Translations under genes and position numbers: made by a program
Shown: one piece after another, positions 8,090-15,413 of the stretch
Position numbering within the stretch: the stretch's first letter is position 1
How the letters are laid out: each line of letters begins with the position of its first letter
The notes under the pieces: generated by a model
Database searches by the model: none
Seen by the model: only the letters and a program-made list of their open reading frames with translations
What the model was told of the DNA's origin: nothing
NCBI GenBank assembly: GCA_050943335.1
Contig: JBMNOZ010000010.1
Location: forward strand, 9,875 to 73,874
Source of the DNA: JBMNOZ01 sp050943335
GTDB taxonomy: Bacteria; Bacillota; Desulfitobacteriia; Desulfitobacteriales; Syntrophobotulaceae
Length of the DNA stretch: 64,000 bases
Direction of reading: 5' to 3'

Positions 8090-9040
8090 ATGAGCAGACG
8101 TATAATTGATTTCCATACACACCTCGGCGATATTTTCCACGAGAATAAGAACATTGCGTTCAAACGTCCCGGTTTTGTGCCCGACCCGCCCGGTTACAAG
8201 GGGTTCGACCCGTTCAATGACCTTGAAGATTCCGGATACACGCGTCCTCTGGTAGTTCCCGATATTGAGGCGATGAACCAGCTTATAGATGCCGGACAGG
8301 TACGTGTATGGAACCGCGCCAATATTTTCACCACAGGAGAGCTTATGGATAAGGCAGGGATAAGATATGTTGTGTCGCTGCCAATCCTGCCGAATACGAG
8401 CTTTGAGGAAGCGCTTGCCGCGTCCAAGCTTGATCCCCGTTTTATTCCGTTCACTTCTCCTGATTTTGGCTTATCCGATGACAAAATGATGGATAAACTG
8501 AAAGCGGATATCGAAAAGGGCGCCAGAGGATTGAAGCTCCATCCCATCATACAGAACCTGCCGATAACCGACAAACGCTGTGCAGGACCGATAGAGCTGT
8601 TCGGAAGCCTCGGAAAACCGATAACATATCACTGCGGCATAAACGACTATTATAAAGGCGATTCTCCGTGGCTTGGGATGACAAATTCACAGTATGGCAG
8701 CCTTGAATATACGGAGGAGCTTTTCTCAAGATATCCCGACTTCATATGGATACCGGCGCACGGTGGCGGCCTGCGCGGCGGTGAGCTGGAAGTTCTTGCC
8801 GAGATAAAGGCGAAAAAGAATCTGAAGAATGTGTATATAGAATCAAGCTATCGCGGTGCAGCCGGAATGAAGCAGATGCTTGAGCTTTTCGGCGAGGATC
8901 GTATAATGTTCGGTACCGACTGGCCGTTTGACAGCTGCATAAGCAGCATCAAGTGCGGAGAGGAAGCTTTCGGCAATGATCCTGAGCTGGCTGATAAGTT
9001 CTTCTATGGCAACGCGGCACGCTTGCTCGGACTGGAATAA
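8090..9040 (+). CDS. ACMSD-like amidohydrolase (island copy)
   Basis: 316 residues, TIM-barrel metal-dependent hydrolase of the amidohydrolase 2 type. Metal ligand candidates in order: H9 and H11 in DFHTHLGD, H151 in KLHPIIQN, H181 in TYHCG, H224 in PAHGGG and D277 in FGTDWP. It shares the unusual N-terminal HLGDIFHENKNI and internal LPILPNTSFEEALAASKLDPR with the two proteins at 49558 and 50790. Such enzymes decarboxylate or hydrolyse ring carboxylates or lactones; the substrate here is unknown. RBS AAGGAG precedes the ATG. It is divergent from lysR1 and convergent with the membrane hydrolase. Confidence 0.87.
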   Translation: MSRRIIDFHTHLGDIFHENKNIAFKRPGFVPDPPGYKGFDPFNDLEDSGYTRPLVVPDIEAMNQLIDAGQVRVWNRANIFTTGELMDKAGIRYVVSLPILPNTSFEEALAASKLDPRFIPFTSPDFGLSDDKMMDKLKADIEKGARGLKLHPIIQNLPITDKRCAGPIELFGSLGKPITYHCGINDYYKGDSPWLGMTNSQYGSLEYTEELFSRYPDFIWIPAHGGGLRGGELEVLAEIKAKKNLKNVYIESSYRGAAGMKQMLELFGEDRIMFGTDWPFDSCISSIKCGEEAFGNDPELADKFFYGNAARLLGLE

Positions 9041-9048
9041 AACATCTG

Positions 9049-9084
9049 AAAATCGCTGCCCCCAATATAAGGAGCAGCGATTTT
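9049..9084. terminator. Bidirectional terminator
   Basis: AAAATCGCTGC (9049-9059) pairs with GCAGCGATTTT (9074-9084), with A and T runs on both sides, between convergent genes. Confidence 0.8.
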
Positions 9085-9087
9085 TTC

Positions 9088-10932
9088 TTAGAAAGATACA
9101 GGGGTGTATCCGATTGTGAAAAGTGTCAGCGTAAGCGTTCCCAGGAACGTCCCTGTCCAGATATTTCCTGTCTTTCTGTACAGGTAGGAGCTGCATCCGA
9201 TACCCATGGCAATAAGCACAGGCATCGGTTGAGTAGCGCATATAGTCAGCATTCCATACCACTCCAGCGGGAACAGCGGGTCGCCTGCGCTGCGAAGCAG
9301 ACAGACGCCATAGAATGACGCCATTATCAGAGCGACGGGCAAAGCGCTGAGAATTATGTTATATGCAACGTCGCGTATGGTATCAGCCGTCTCATTTCCG
9401 GTATCCTTAAATCTTCTGGATGTGGCAGTACCGGCAATGTTTGTTATAAGTACCGAGAAGCCGAGCGGAATGAGATATGGGATCGCGATTATAAAGCGTT
9501 CGGGAGTAAGCCTGACAAAGGATGCCCACGGAGTGGCAACATAGCCGAGCCCGGTTATTTTTGTAACAGCATCGAGCCACACAAACGCCATAATCGTTGT
9601 GATCGCAGCTATAAGGAAGCCTGTACCGATACGCTTCCAGTTAAGGAACTTTGCTTCTTCCGCCGTACCCACGCCGTAATCTGCCGGAGTAAGCGCGCGA
9701 GCCTTTTTAAGGAGCCGTGTTTTTACGATAAACACTATTAGGGCGAATATTCCGCATACCATGAGCCAGAATACGATGCCGTTTACAAAGGTTGCCGGGA
9801 ATACCGACTTGACCAGCTTACTGAACGTGCCATTAAGCCATTCGGTGAACAGGAAGAACAGTATGAACGGAGGTATAAAGTCCATAAGGAACTGGCCAGC
9901 CCGTTTTCCCGCTGGCATTCCAACTGCCGCGGGGAGCTTTGTATGTATTTTATCATAAAACAGCGGGCAGAGCGTGAGCAGATATGCAAACTGTCCTATC
10001 GCGAGGATGAAGAATATGACGACGATAAAATAGATAATATTTATAGCATTATATTTAAGGTCGTCATTTGCAAGCTCAGTTCCTGTCGGCACGGCCTGCT
10101 GTACGAATGAATGTATCGCCTCATGAGCGGTTTTGCTCGTATAGGCGTTTTCGTGGGTGGAGTGTACGCGGTATGCGCCGAATGCGGTGCCGTCCTCAAA
10201 GCTTCCCACTATACCATCAAATTCAAAATCCGAATCTCCCGTATAATTGCGTACTCTGTTGACGGCCCATTCGTCCGTCGGCAGATCGGAATTCTTGAAC
10301 ACCTCGGAAAGCCAGTCAGAATCTGCGTTGAGATACAGCACAGGAACTCCTGTCGGATATTCCGGCAGACACTCTATGCTGGTGTTGCCAACTGCCAGGA
10401 CCACGCAGGACACCTTATCAGCATAACCGGCTTTTAAAGCTTCGCCTGCCTTGGATGCGCCGGCGGACAATCCGGATAATACAATGCGTCCGTCGCACCA
10501 GTTCTGAGCATGAGCATAGTCTATCAGTGTGCAGAAAAAGCTTGGATCATACATTCCTGATGGGAGGCCTGAGGGGTTCATGCTGCTTTCACCGCAGTTT
10601 ATATCGTCAATAAGTATTGATACAAATCCGCGTCGTGCATATTCTATTCCATACGGGAATTCCTGATATCCCTGACTTCCGGCACCGTGATTGAAGATAG
10701 CTACCGGATACTTGTTTTCGCTGCTTAAATCATCCGGAGCTATTACAATAGTCGAAATAGTTTCACCATGTGCGCCGAGCATGGATGTTCTGTAAAATTT
10801 AAGCTTACCGCCGTCAGATACAACAGCCCATGCGATGATGGTAAAGACTACTAGAAGTGCCATGATGATCAGAAACGCCCGCAAAGCAGTGCTGAACTTT
10901 TTTTCACGTGTACTGTTTAGAGTTTTTTCCAT
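9088..10932 (-). CDS. Alpha/beta-hydrolase fused to a multi-span membrane domain
   Basis: 614 residues in three parts: an N-terminal transmembrane anchor (about 15-38), an alpha/beta-hydrolase domain (about 55-285) with the oxyanion-region AIFNHGAGSQG and nucleophile elbow SGLSAGAS, and a C-terminal region (about 295-614) with six or seven hydrophobic spans. The hydrolase part should face outward if the anchor is a signal anchor. This suggests a membrane-bound esterase or peptidase, possibly coupled to transport. The start ATG is preceded by AAAGGAG, in a leader that contains a tandemly duplicated 20-bp unit. It lies in the island with an amidohydrolase and two LysR genes. I do not recognise the complete architecture as a named family. 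Confidence 0.7.
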   Translation of the reverse strand: MEKTLNSTREKKFSTALRAFLIIMALLVVFTIIAWAVVSDGGKLKFYRTSMLGAHGETISTIVIAPDDLSSENKYPVAIFNHGAGSQGYQEFPYGIEYARRGFVSILIDDINCGESSMNPSGLPSGMYDPSFFCTLIDYAHAQNWCDGRIVLSGLSAGASKAGEALKAGYADKVSCVVLAVGNTSIECLPEYPTGVPVLYLNADSDWLSEVFKNSDLPTDEWAVNRVRNYTGDSDFEFDGIVGSFEDGTAFGAYRVHSTHENAYTSKTAHEAIHSFVQQAVPTGTELANDDLKYNAINIIYFIVVIFFILAIGQFAYLLTLCPLFYDKIHTKLPAAVGMPAGKRAGQFLMDFIPPFILFFLFTEWLNGTFSKLVKSVFPATFVNGIVFWLMVCGIFALIVFIVKTRLLKKARALTPADYGVGTAEEAKFLNWKRIGTGFLIAAITTIMAFVWLDAVTKITGLGYVATPWASFVRLTPERFIIAIPYLIPLGFSVLITNIAGTATSRRFKDTGNETADTIRDVAYNIILSALPVALIMASFYGVCLLRSAGDPLFPLEWYGMLTICATQPMPVLIAMGIGCSSYLYRKTGNIWTGTFLGTLTLTLFTIGYTPVSF

Positions 10933-10936
10933 CTTT

Positions 10937-10976
10937 TTTCTCCTTTCTGAATTAAGTTTCTCCTTTCTGAATTAAG
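10937..10976 (-). repeat. Exact 20-bp tandem duplication of a ribosome site
   Basis: The plus-strand unit TTTCTCCTTTCTGAATTAAG occurs at 10937-10956 and again at 10957-10976. On the coding (minus) strand each unit carries an AAAGGAG, so the hydrolase gene has two Shine-Dalgarno sequences 20 bases apart; only the proximal one is at usable spacing. Confidence 0.85.
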
Positions 10977-11091
10977 GAGCAGAATACGTATTCAGATCAA
11001 TCGTGCATCTTCGTCAAGCTGCACTATCCTTTGATATAATTCTACATGAAAAATAATTGCAAGAAAATGCTAAAAATGTTATCATTATATG

Positions 11092-11103
11092 AACCAAAAG
11101 GTT
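11092..11103 (+). promoter_or_regulatory. Putative LysR operator before lysR2
   Basis: AACCAAAAGGTT, ending 31 bp before the lysR2 start, same orientation and nearly the same distance as the copy before lysR1 (7693-7704). Confidence 0.55.
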
Positions 11104-11134
11104 TTATTATCTATTATTCTGCGGAGGTGTCATC

Positions 11135-12022
11135 TTGCACAACAGGCATCTGGATGCATTTATAACAATCGCAGACGTCGGAAGTATAACGAAGGCGGCA
11201 CAGAAAATGTATGTATCCAATACGGCGCTTAATAAACAGATACAGCTGCTCGAACAGCATATTGGCGTAAAGCTGTTTGAACGCAGCGTAAAGGGTGTTG
11301 TGCTGACAAAAGCTGGACGCTTTGTTTACGAGGGCGCTAAAGATATAGTGAGCCGTTCCGATTATATATGTAAAAAAGCCCGGGAGATAGCTTCAGACAA
11401 TGAATATATAATCAAACTCGGCACGTCTTTAATAAACAACGCCAGCATATTGTTCGATTACAACAACGAATTTACAAAGTTACATCCCAATATAAATATT
11501 ATCATAATCCCTGATCTGGACGGTAAAGGCGAATACCAGTCACTTTTGAAGCATCTGGGACGTGATATAGATATCCTGCTGCGTCCGACCGCACTGCCTC
11601 AGGGGGAAAGATTCCGCAAGCTTACTCTGATGAAACTCCAGACGGAGATTATATTGTCCCGTAAGCATCGTCTTTCATCAAAAAAGCTACTCTCTATTGA
11701 AGATATGTATGGAGAAAATATTATCATGCTGAAGAGGGGTGTTGCGTACGATTCTGATGAGATTCGCGATCTGTTTGAAACAAAGCATCCACAGATAAAT
11801 ATTATAGATGTTGACAGATATACACAGGACAGCTTTGATAAATTGATGACAGATCATTATCTTCTGATAGGGTCGTCACGATGGTTAGATATGCACCCCA
11901 TGCTCACTGCTTTACCTGTAGATTGGGATTTTGGCATCCCTTATGGTATAGTTTTCGCAGAAGAGCCATCATATGCGGTGACGCTGTACGTTAATTATTT
12001 AAAAGAGAGATTGTGCTCATAA
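11135..12022 (+). CDS. LysR-family regulator (second paralog)
   Basis: 295 residues, starting at a TTG 8 bases after GGAGG. The first residues MHNRHLDAFI match the lysR1 start MYNKHLDSLV, which supports this start. The winged helix spans about 1-60 (TKAAQKMYVSNTALNKQIQLLEQ). The effector domain follows, with MLKRGVAYDSDEIRDLF and PVDWDFGIPYGI as in lysR1. It diverges from the membrane hydrolase at 10932, which is its likely target by the usual LysR arrangement. Having two paralogs in one small island, each divergent from a hydrolase gene, suggests two similar but distinct inducers or a duplicated module. Confidence 0.87.
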   Translation: MHNRHLDAFITIADVGSITKAAQKMYVSNTALNKQIQLLEQHIGVKLFERSVKGVVLTKAGRFVYEGAKDIVSRSDYICKKAREIASDNEYIIKLGTSLINNASILFDYNNEFTKLHPNINIIIIPDLDGKGEYQSLLKHLGRDIDILLRPTALPQGERFRKLTLMKLQTEIILSRKHRLSSKKLLSIEDMYGENIIMLKRGVAYDSDEIRDLFETKHPQINIIDVDRYTQDSFDKLMTDHYLLIGSSRWLDMHPMLTALPVDWDFGIPYGIVFAEEPSYAVTLYVNYLKERLCS

Positions 12023-12052
12023 TAAAGTCTTGTCACGCTTGCCAAATGCTGC

Positions 12053-12160
12053 AACCTTTTGGTTGGAGCAGCTTAAACATATTTCTTATTCCTTTTTAAC
12101 GTGTTTTACTGTAAAATAAAAGGCAGCTAAGCACTTCTATCTCTCAACTGCCTGTTTTTT
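12053..12160 (+). terminator. Two possible terminators after lysR2
   Basis: First, GCTGCAACC (12050-12058) can pair with GGTTGGAGCAGC (12061-12072); this hairpin contains AACCTTTTGGTT, the complement of the LysR element. Second, AGGCAG near 12121 pairs with CTGCCT near 12148 and is followed by TTTTTT. The second is the more normal intrinsic terminator for lysR2. Confidence 0.5.
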
Positions 12161-12180
12161 GAAAAGTGAAAACAGGTATG

Positions 12181-12214
12181 CCGTTTACGGATACTGAGCA
12201 GTATCCGTAAACGG
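12181..12214. repeat. Perfect 15-bp inverted repeat
   Basis: CCGTTTACGGATACT (12181-12195), loop GAGC, and the exact complement (12200-12214). It is not followed by T residues, so its role is unclear. It lies in the gene-free 12023-12536 stretch at the right side of the island. Confidence 0.7.
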
Positions 12215-12283
12215 CTCGGACATTTATGACGCTGCTGCCTCTTTCTTTTGCAACATTCAGAAAGGTATACGCTGGAAAGAATC

Positions 12284-12325
12284 ACACCTCCCACAGCTGC
12301 AAAGCTGTGGGAGGTGTTTTGTTTA
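12284..12325 (+). terminator. Strong intrinsic terminator with GCAA tetraloop
   Basis: 15-bp perfect stem ACACCTCCCACAGCT (12284-12298), loop GCAA, complement (12303-12317), then TTTGTTT. No recognised gene ends immediately upstream on the plus strand; lysR2 stops 260 bases earlier. It may end a short RNA that includes the 12181-12214 hairpin, or a lost gene. Confidence 0.65.
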
Positions 12326-12459
12326 TCATAGTTGATCACCGGTACTGACATCCGATCAGTACGGGCTTAAATGTTAATATGGGATTTTTGTGAGGTGATT
12401 AAAATTATTCTTTACTCACAAGCCACTCGCAACGCAGAATAATCACATTGGAGGGCATT

Positions 12460-12478
12460 CTTATCAAAACCTTATCAG
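12460..12478 (+). repeat. Right copy of 19-bp direct repeat bounding the island
   Basis: CTTATCAAAACCTTATCAG, identical to 4785-4803. It lies 58 bases from the end of guaA, at the point where gene style returns to that of the rest of the window. Confidence 0.65.
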
Positions 12479-12536
12479 AGAGAGTGGGCGAAGTCCGAAA
12501 AGCCTTGTAAACACTGGTTTTTTCGGCTTTTTCAAA

Positions 12537-13787
12537 TTATTCCCACTCTATGGTAGCTGGGGGTTTGGCGGTAATGTCATAGACTACCCGATTAATGCCG
12601 GGTATTTCAGCAGTGATACGCCTGGAGATCTTATCTAACAATTCGTAAGGCAGTTTGGCCCATTCGGCAGTCATGGCATCCTCACTAGCTACCGCCCTTA
12701 AAACAATCGGGTAGCCGTAAGTTCTACTTTCTCCCGTAACTCCTACACTGCGTATTGTAGGAAGGACTGCAAAGTACTGCCAAATTTCTCGACTCAAACC
12801 GGCCTTTTTTATCTCTTCCCGGACAATAGCATCCGCTCTGCGTAATAAATCCAATTTTTCTGAAGTAACCTCTCCAATAATTCGAATCGCTAATCCCGGC
12901 CCGGGGAAAGGCTGTCTAAAAACAATCTCCTCGGGGAGTCCTAAGGCCAGACCCACTTCCCTGACCTCGTCTTTAAATAGCATTCGTAAGGGTTCAATAA
13001 GCTCAAATTCCATATCCTCTGGCAAACCGCCTACATTGTGGTGGGTTTTTATTGTCTGGTTGGTATCAGTTCCGCTTTCATAAATGTCGGGATAAAGGGT
13101 ACCCTGGACTAAAAAATCTATTTTCCCTAATTTGCGGGCCTCCTCTTCAAAGAGGCGGATAAACTCATTACCGATAAGAACTCTTTTTTTCTCCGGTTCG
13201 GATATCCCTTTAAGCCTGGCTAAAAAACGTTCTCCAGCCTGGACAAATTTAAAATTTAAATGGAATTGTTCAGTAAAGGTCTTATTAACCGCTTCAGACT
13301 CCCCTTGACGCATAAAACCGTGATCCACATAAATACAGGTTAGCTGATCCCCTATCGCTTTATGAACTAAAACCGCTGCTACGGCAGAGTCCACCCCGCC
13401 GCTCAAGGCGCACAATACTTTCTTAGTCCCCACTCGGGCTCTAATCTCCTCTATTTGCTTTTCGATAAAAGATTCTACATTCCAAGATCCACGGCAGCCA
13501 CAAGTTTCAAAGAGAAATTTTTCTAAAGTGGCCTGTTCTTCCGGGGAGAGCTTGGCCCGGGGCTGAAAATCATCTAGAATAGGAATACCCAGATTATAAA
13601 TTTTTTTATCAATTTCTGCCGGGTTGCCGGAGAGAATAATCCCTTGGGGATTCATGGCTTTGACGTTCTCCAACGGTGTTTGGCAAGAAATTATTTCGGA
13701 ATAAACTTTTGCTTCTCTTATCCGTCGGGCAATGAGTTGACTGAATTGTCCTCCAAAATCAAGAACTAATATTAATTCCCGTTCCAT
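12537..13787 (-). CDS. guaA: GMP synthase lacking the glutaminase catalytic core
   Basis: About 416 residues against roughly 510 for GuaA. The N-terminus (LVLDFGGQFSQLIARRIRE, then IILSGNPAEI) is the start of the class I amidotransferase domain. After NLGIPIL the sequence jumps to DDFQPRAKLSPEEQATLEKFLFETCGC, so the segment with the catalytic GICYG cysteine and the HPE histidine/glutamate is absent. The ATP-pyrophosphatase domain (SGGVDS about residue 129) and the C-terminal dimerisation domain ending PPATIEWE are intact. It should still adenylate XMP and aminate it from free ammonia, but not from glutamine by itself. Start ATG at 13787, with GGAAGG upstream. It probably forms an operon with hpt. 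Confidence 0.88.
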   Translation of the reverse strand: MERELILVLDFGGQFSQLIARRIREAKVYSEIISCQTPLENVKAMNPQGIILSGNPAEIDKKIYNLGIPILDDFQPRAKLSPEEQATLEKFLFETCGCRGSWNVESFIEKQIEEIRARVGTKKVLCALSGGVDSAVAAVLVHKAIGDQLTCIYVDHGFMRQGESEAVNKTFTEQFHLNFKFVQAGERFLARLKGISEPEKKRVLIGNEFIRLFEEEARKLGKIDFLVQGTLYPDIYESGTDTNQTIKTHHNVGGLPEDMEFELIEPLRMLFKDEVREVGLALGLPEEIVFRQPFPGPGLAIRIIGEVTSEKLDLLRRADAIVREEIKKAGLSREIWQYFAVLPTIRSVGVTGESRTYGYPIVLRAVASEDAMTAEWAKLPYELLDKISRRITAEIPGINRVVYDITAKPPATIEWE

Positions 13788-13840
13788 CTTCGTCATCCTT
13801 CCCATAATAATACTCTTTGCTTGTCCGGATCCAGCTTATT

Positions 13841-14386
13841 CTAAGAATTGTTTTCATAAGCCTCCCGCTTTAAAACCCCGATATAGGGAAGATTCCTATA
13901 AAGTTCATTATAATCAAGCCCATATCCTACTACAAACTCATTGGGAATCTCAAAGCCTATATAATCAGGGGATAAATCTACTTTTCTTCTCTCTGGCTTG
14001 TCCAAAAGGGTGACAATTTTTAGACTAAGGGGTTGCCTGCGAGCCAGATTTTCTTTTAAGTATTTTAGCGTAAACCCACTATCGATTATATCTTCAACAA
14101 CAAGGACGTGCAGACCTCCAATACTGGCATCTAAATCTTTTAGGATCCGAACTTCCCCCGAAGACTTTGTCGTTGAACCGTAACTGGAAACAGCCATAAA
14201 ATCATATCGTAAAGGAAGCTTTATCTCCCGAATAAGATCAGCTAAAAAAAGAGCCGCTCCTTTTAAAATTCCAATCACGAAAAGATCTTGACCTTTGTAA
14301 TCCTCGGTGATCCGTGCCCCAAGTTCGGCTACTTTTTTTTGGAGTCGTTCCTCGCTGATCAATACTTGAGCTATCATTTTTTCCAC
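13841..14386 (-). CDS. hpt: Hypoxanthine phosphoribosyltransferase
   Basis: 181 residues, full length. Family motifs: the PRPP-binding VLVVEDIIDSGFTL (about residues 95-108), FVIGILKGAALFLADLIR near the N-terminus, and FVVGYGLDYNELYRNLPYIG at the C-terminus. It salvages hypoxanthine and guanine with PRPP to IMP and GMP. Start is GTG at 14386, 8 bases after GGGGAG. It precedes guaA by about 50 bases in the same direction, so IMP formed here could feed the guanine branch. A guanine salvage enzyme next to a GuaA without glutaminase is worth noting. Confidence 0.92.
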   Translation of the reverse strand: MEKMIAQVLISEERLQKKVAELGARITEDYKGQDLFVIGILKGAALFLADLIREIKLPLRYDFMAVSSYGSTTKSSGEVRILKDLDASIGGLHVLVVEDIIDSGFTLKYLKENLARRQPLSLKIVTLLDKPERRKVDLSPDYIGFEIPNEFVVGYGLDYNELYRNLPYIGVLKREAYENNS

Positions 14387-14469
14387 GGTTTACACTCCCC
14401 GAGTTTAAAATTTTACACTGAATTATACCATAAACCCGGGAAGTTGGGAATTTTTCTATATAAATTAAA

Positions 14470-14490
14470 GGAAGGCCTTAACGGCCCTCC
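14470..14490 (-). terminator. Terminator after the exported protein gene
   Basis: GGAAGGCC (14470-14477) and GGCCCTCC (14483-14490) form a GC-rich stem with a 5-base loop; on the minus strand it is followed by TTTAATTT. Confidence 0.6.
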
Positions 14491-14507
14491 CTTACGGATT
14501 TTTTAGT

Positions 14508-15176
14508 TTACTTTACACCCTCTGGAGGCTGGATGGAAATTTTTCGACCAAAATCTTTGAATTCCAGAGCCAGGGTCATGGCTTCCTGAGTCTCTTTATT
14601 CTTGGCTGCGACTTCGGCTTTTGCTAACGTTTTGCCAGCTTTAGCAATGTATAAAGTGTATTCAAAGTCGGTCCAAAAACGTTCCATCATTTGATTTTGC
14701 ACACTGGGCTTAAAAGTATATACCCAACACTTTTTATTGTTCAGTTCTGTACTTCCTTTAGACACCACCTCCCCAATATCCTTAAATTGCAATATTGACA
14801 AGGGGTCTATCTCCACCAGGAATATCTTTTGAGCTATGGAAAGATCCTGAAAAACAATCCATTCTTTACTAAAAGGGTCTTTGTTATAAAGAGTATCTTT
14901 GATTTTGATCATTTCTACATTACTGCCTATGAGCTGGCCTTGAATATGAACATTTTCACCACTTTTGTAACCGTCAATTCTGGCTAATTGACGCTTTTGG
15001 CCTTCCACATACTGTTGTTGGTCAATGCTATAAGCAAAAGAGTTCGCTTTCTTAATGTTTTCCAAAGCAAGGTTTACAATTTTCTCGGGGGCTGGCGACC
15101 TTAGAACTGAAGTTAGTAGACCGCCTATAACCAGCAAGCAAGCCACAGCTACACCAATCACTACTTTTTTTTTCAT
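14508..15176 (-). CDS. Exported protein, LolA/LppX-like fold suspected
   Basis: 222 residues. An N-terminal signal or anchor (about 4-24, VVIGVAVACLLVIGGLL) is followed by a soluble domain without cysteine in a clear lipobox. The repeated patterns (EKIVNLALENIKKANSFAYSIDQQQYVEG, then NVEMIKIKDTLYNKDPFSKEWIVFQ) look like the antiparallel sheet of LolA/LppX-type extracytoplasmic proteins that occur as single copies in clostridia. The function is unknown. It has its own terminator and RBS (GGGAGGTC). It lies between hpt and groEL, transcribed the same way, but separated from groEL by a terminator. Confidence 0.55.
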   Translation of the reverse strand: MKKKVVIGVAVACLLVIGGLLTSVLRSPAPEKIVNLALENIKKANSFAYSIDQQQYVEGQKRQLARIDGYKSGENVHIQGQLIGSNVEMIKIKDTLYNKDPFSKEWIVFQDLSIAQKIFLVEIDPLSILQFKDIGEVVSKGSTELNNKKCWVYTFKPSVQNQMMERFWTDFEYTLYIAKAGKTLAKAEVAAKNKETQEAMTLALEFKDFGRKISIQPPEGVK

Positions 15177-15313
15177 GTTTTGACCTCCCGGCGGAGTTCT
15201 TGTTAAAGCATATGAGTTTCAAGAGACCACTATTACTGGAAAATGTTGTTTAATTCAATAGCATTACCCTCTTCCACCAAAAATAGTCCTCAGTTACTAG
15301 AAAAAATATAAAA

Positions 15314-15356
15314 AGGCTTCTTATAAGTCCTAAGAATATGAACTTATAGGAAGCCT
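15314..15356 (-). terminator. Terminator of groESL
   Basis: AGGCTTCTTATAAGT (15314-15328) pairs with ACTTATAGGAAGCCT (15342-15356) with one mismatch; on the minus strand the stem is followed by TTTTTATATTTTTT. Confidence 0.8.
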
Positions 15357-15413
15357 GGTGTTTAAATTTCATTCCGGAAAAGATTCTTTTTTTGGGCCTT
15401 AAAAAGGTAAGAT

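Noticed and set aside
12053..12064. Third copy of the LysR 12-mer (as AACCTTTTGGTT)
   Set aside because: It lies after the lysR2 stop, has no gene behind it in the right direction and can be explained as the loop of a terminator-like hairpin.
4785..12478. The island as a contaminating sequence joined during assembly
   Set aside because: Kept as possible but not favoured: the bounding direct repeat and the amidohydrolase shared with the right part of the window argue for a natural insertion. Read pairs over both borders would decide.
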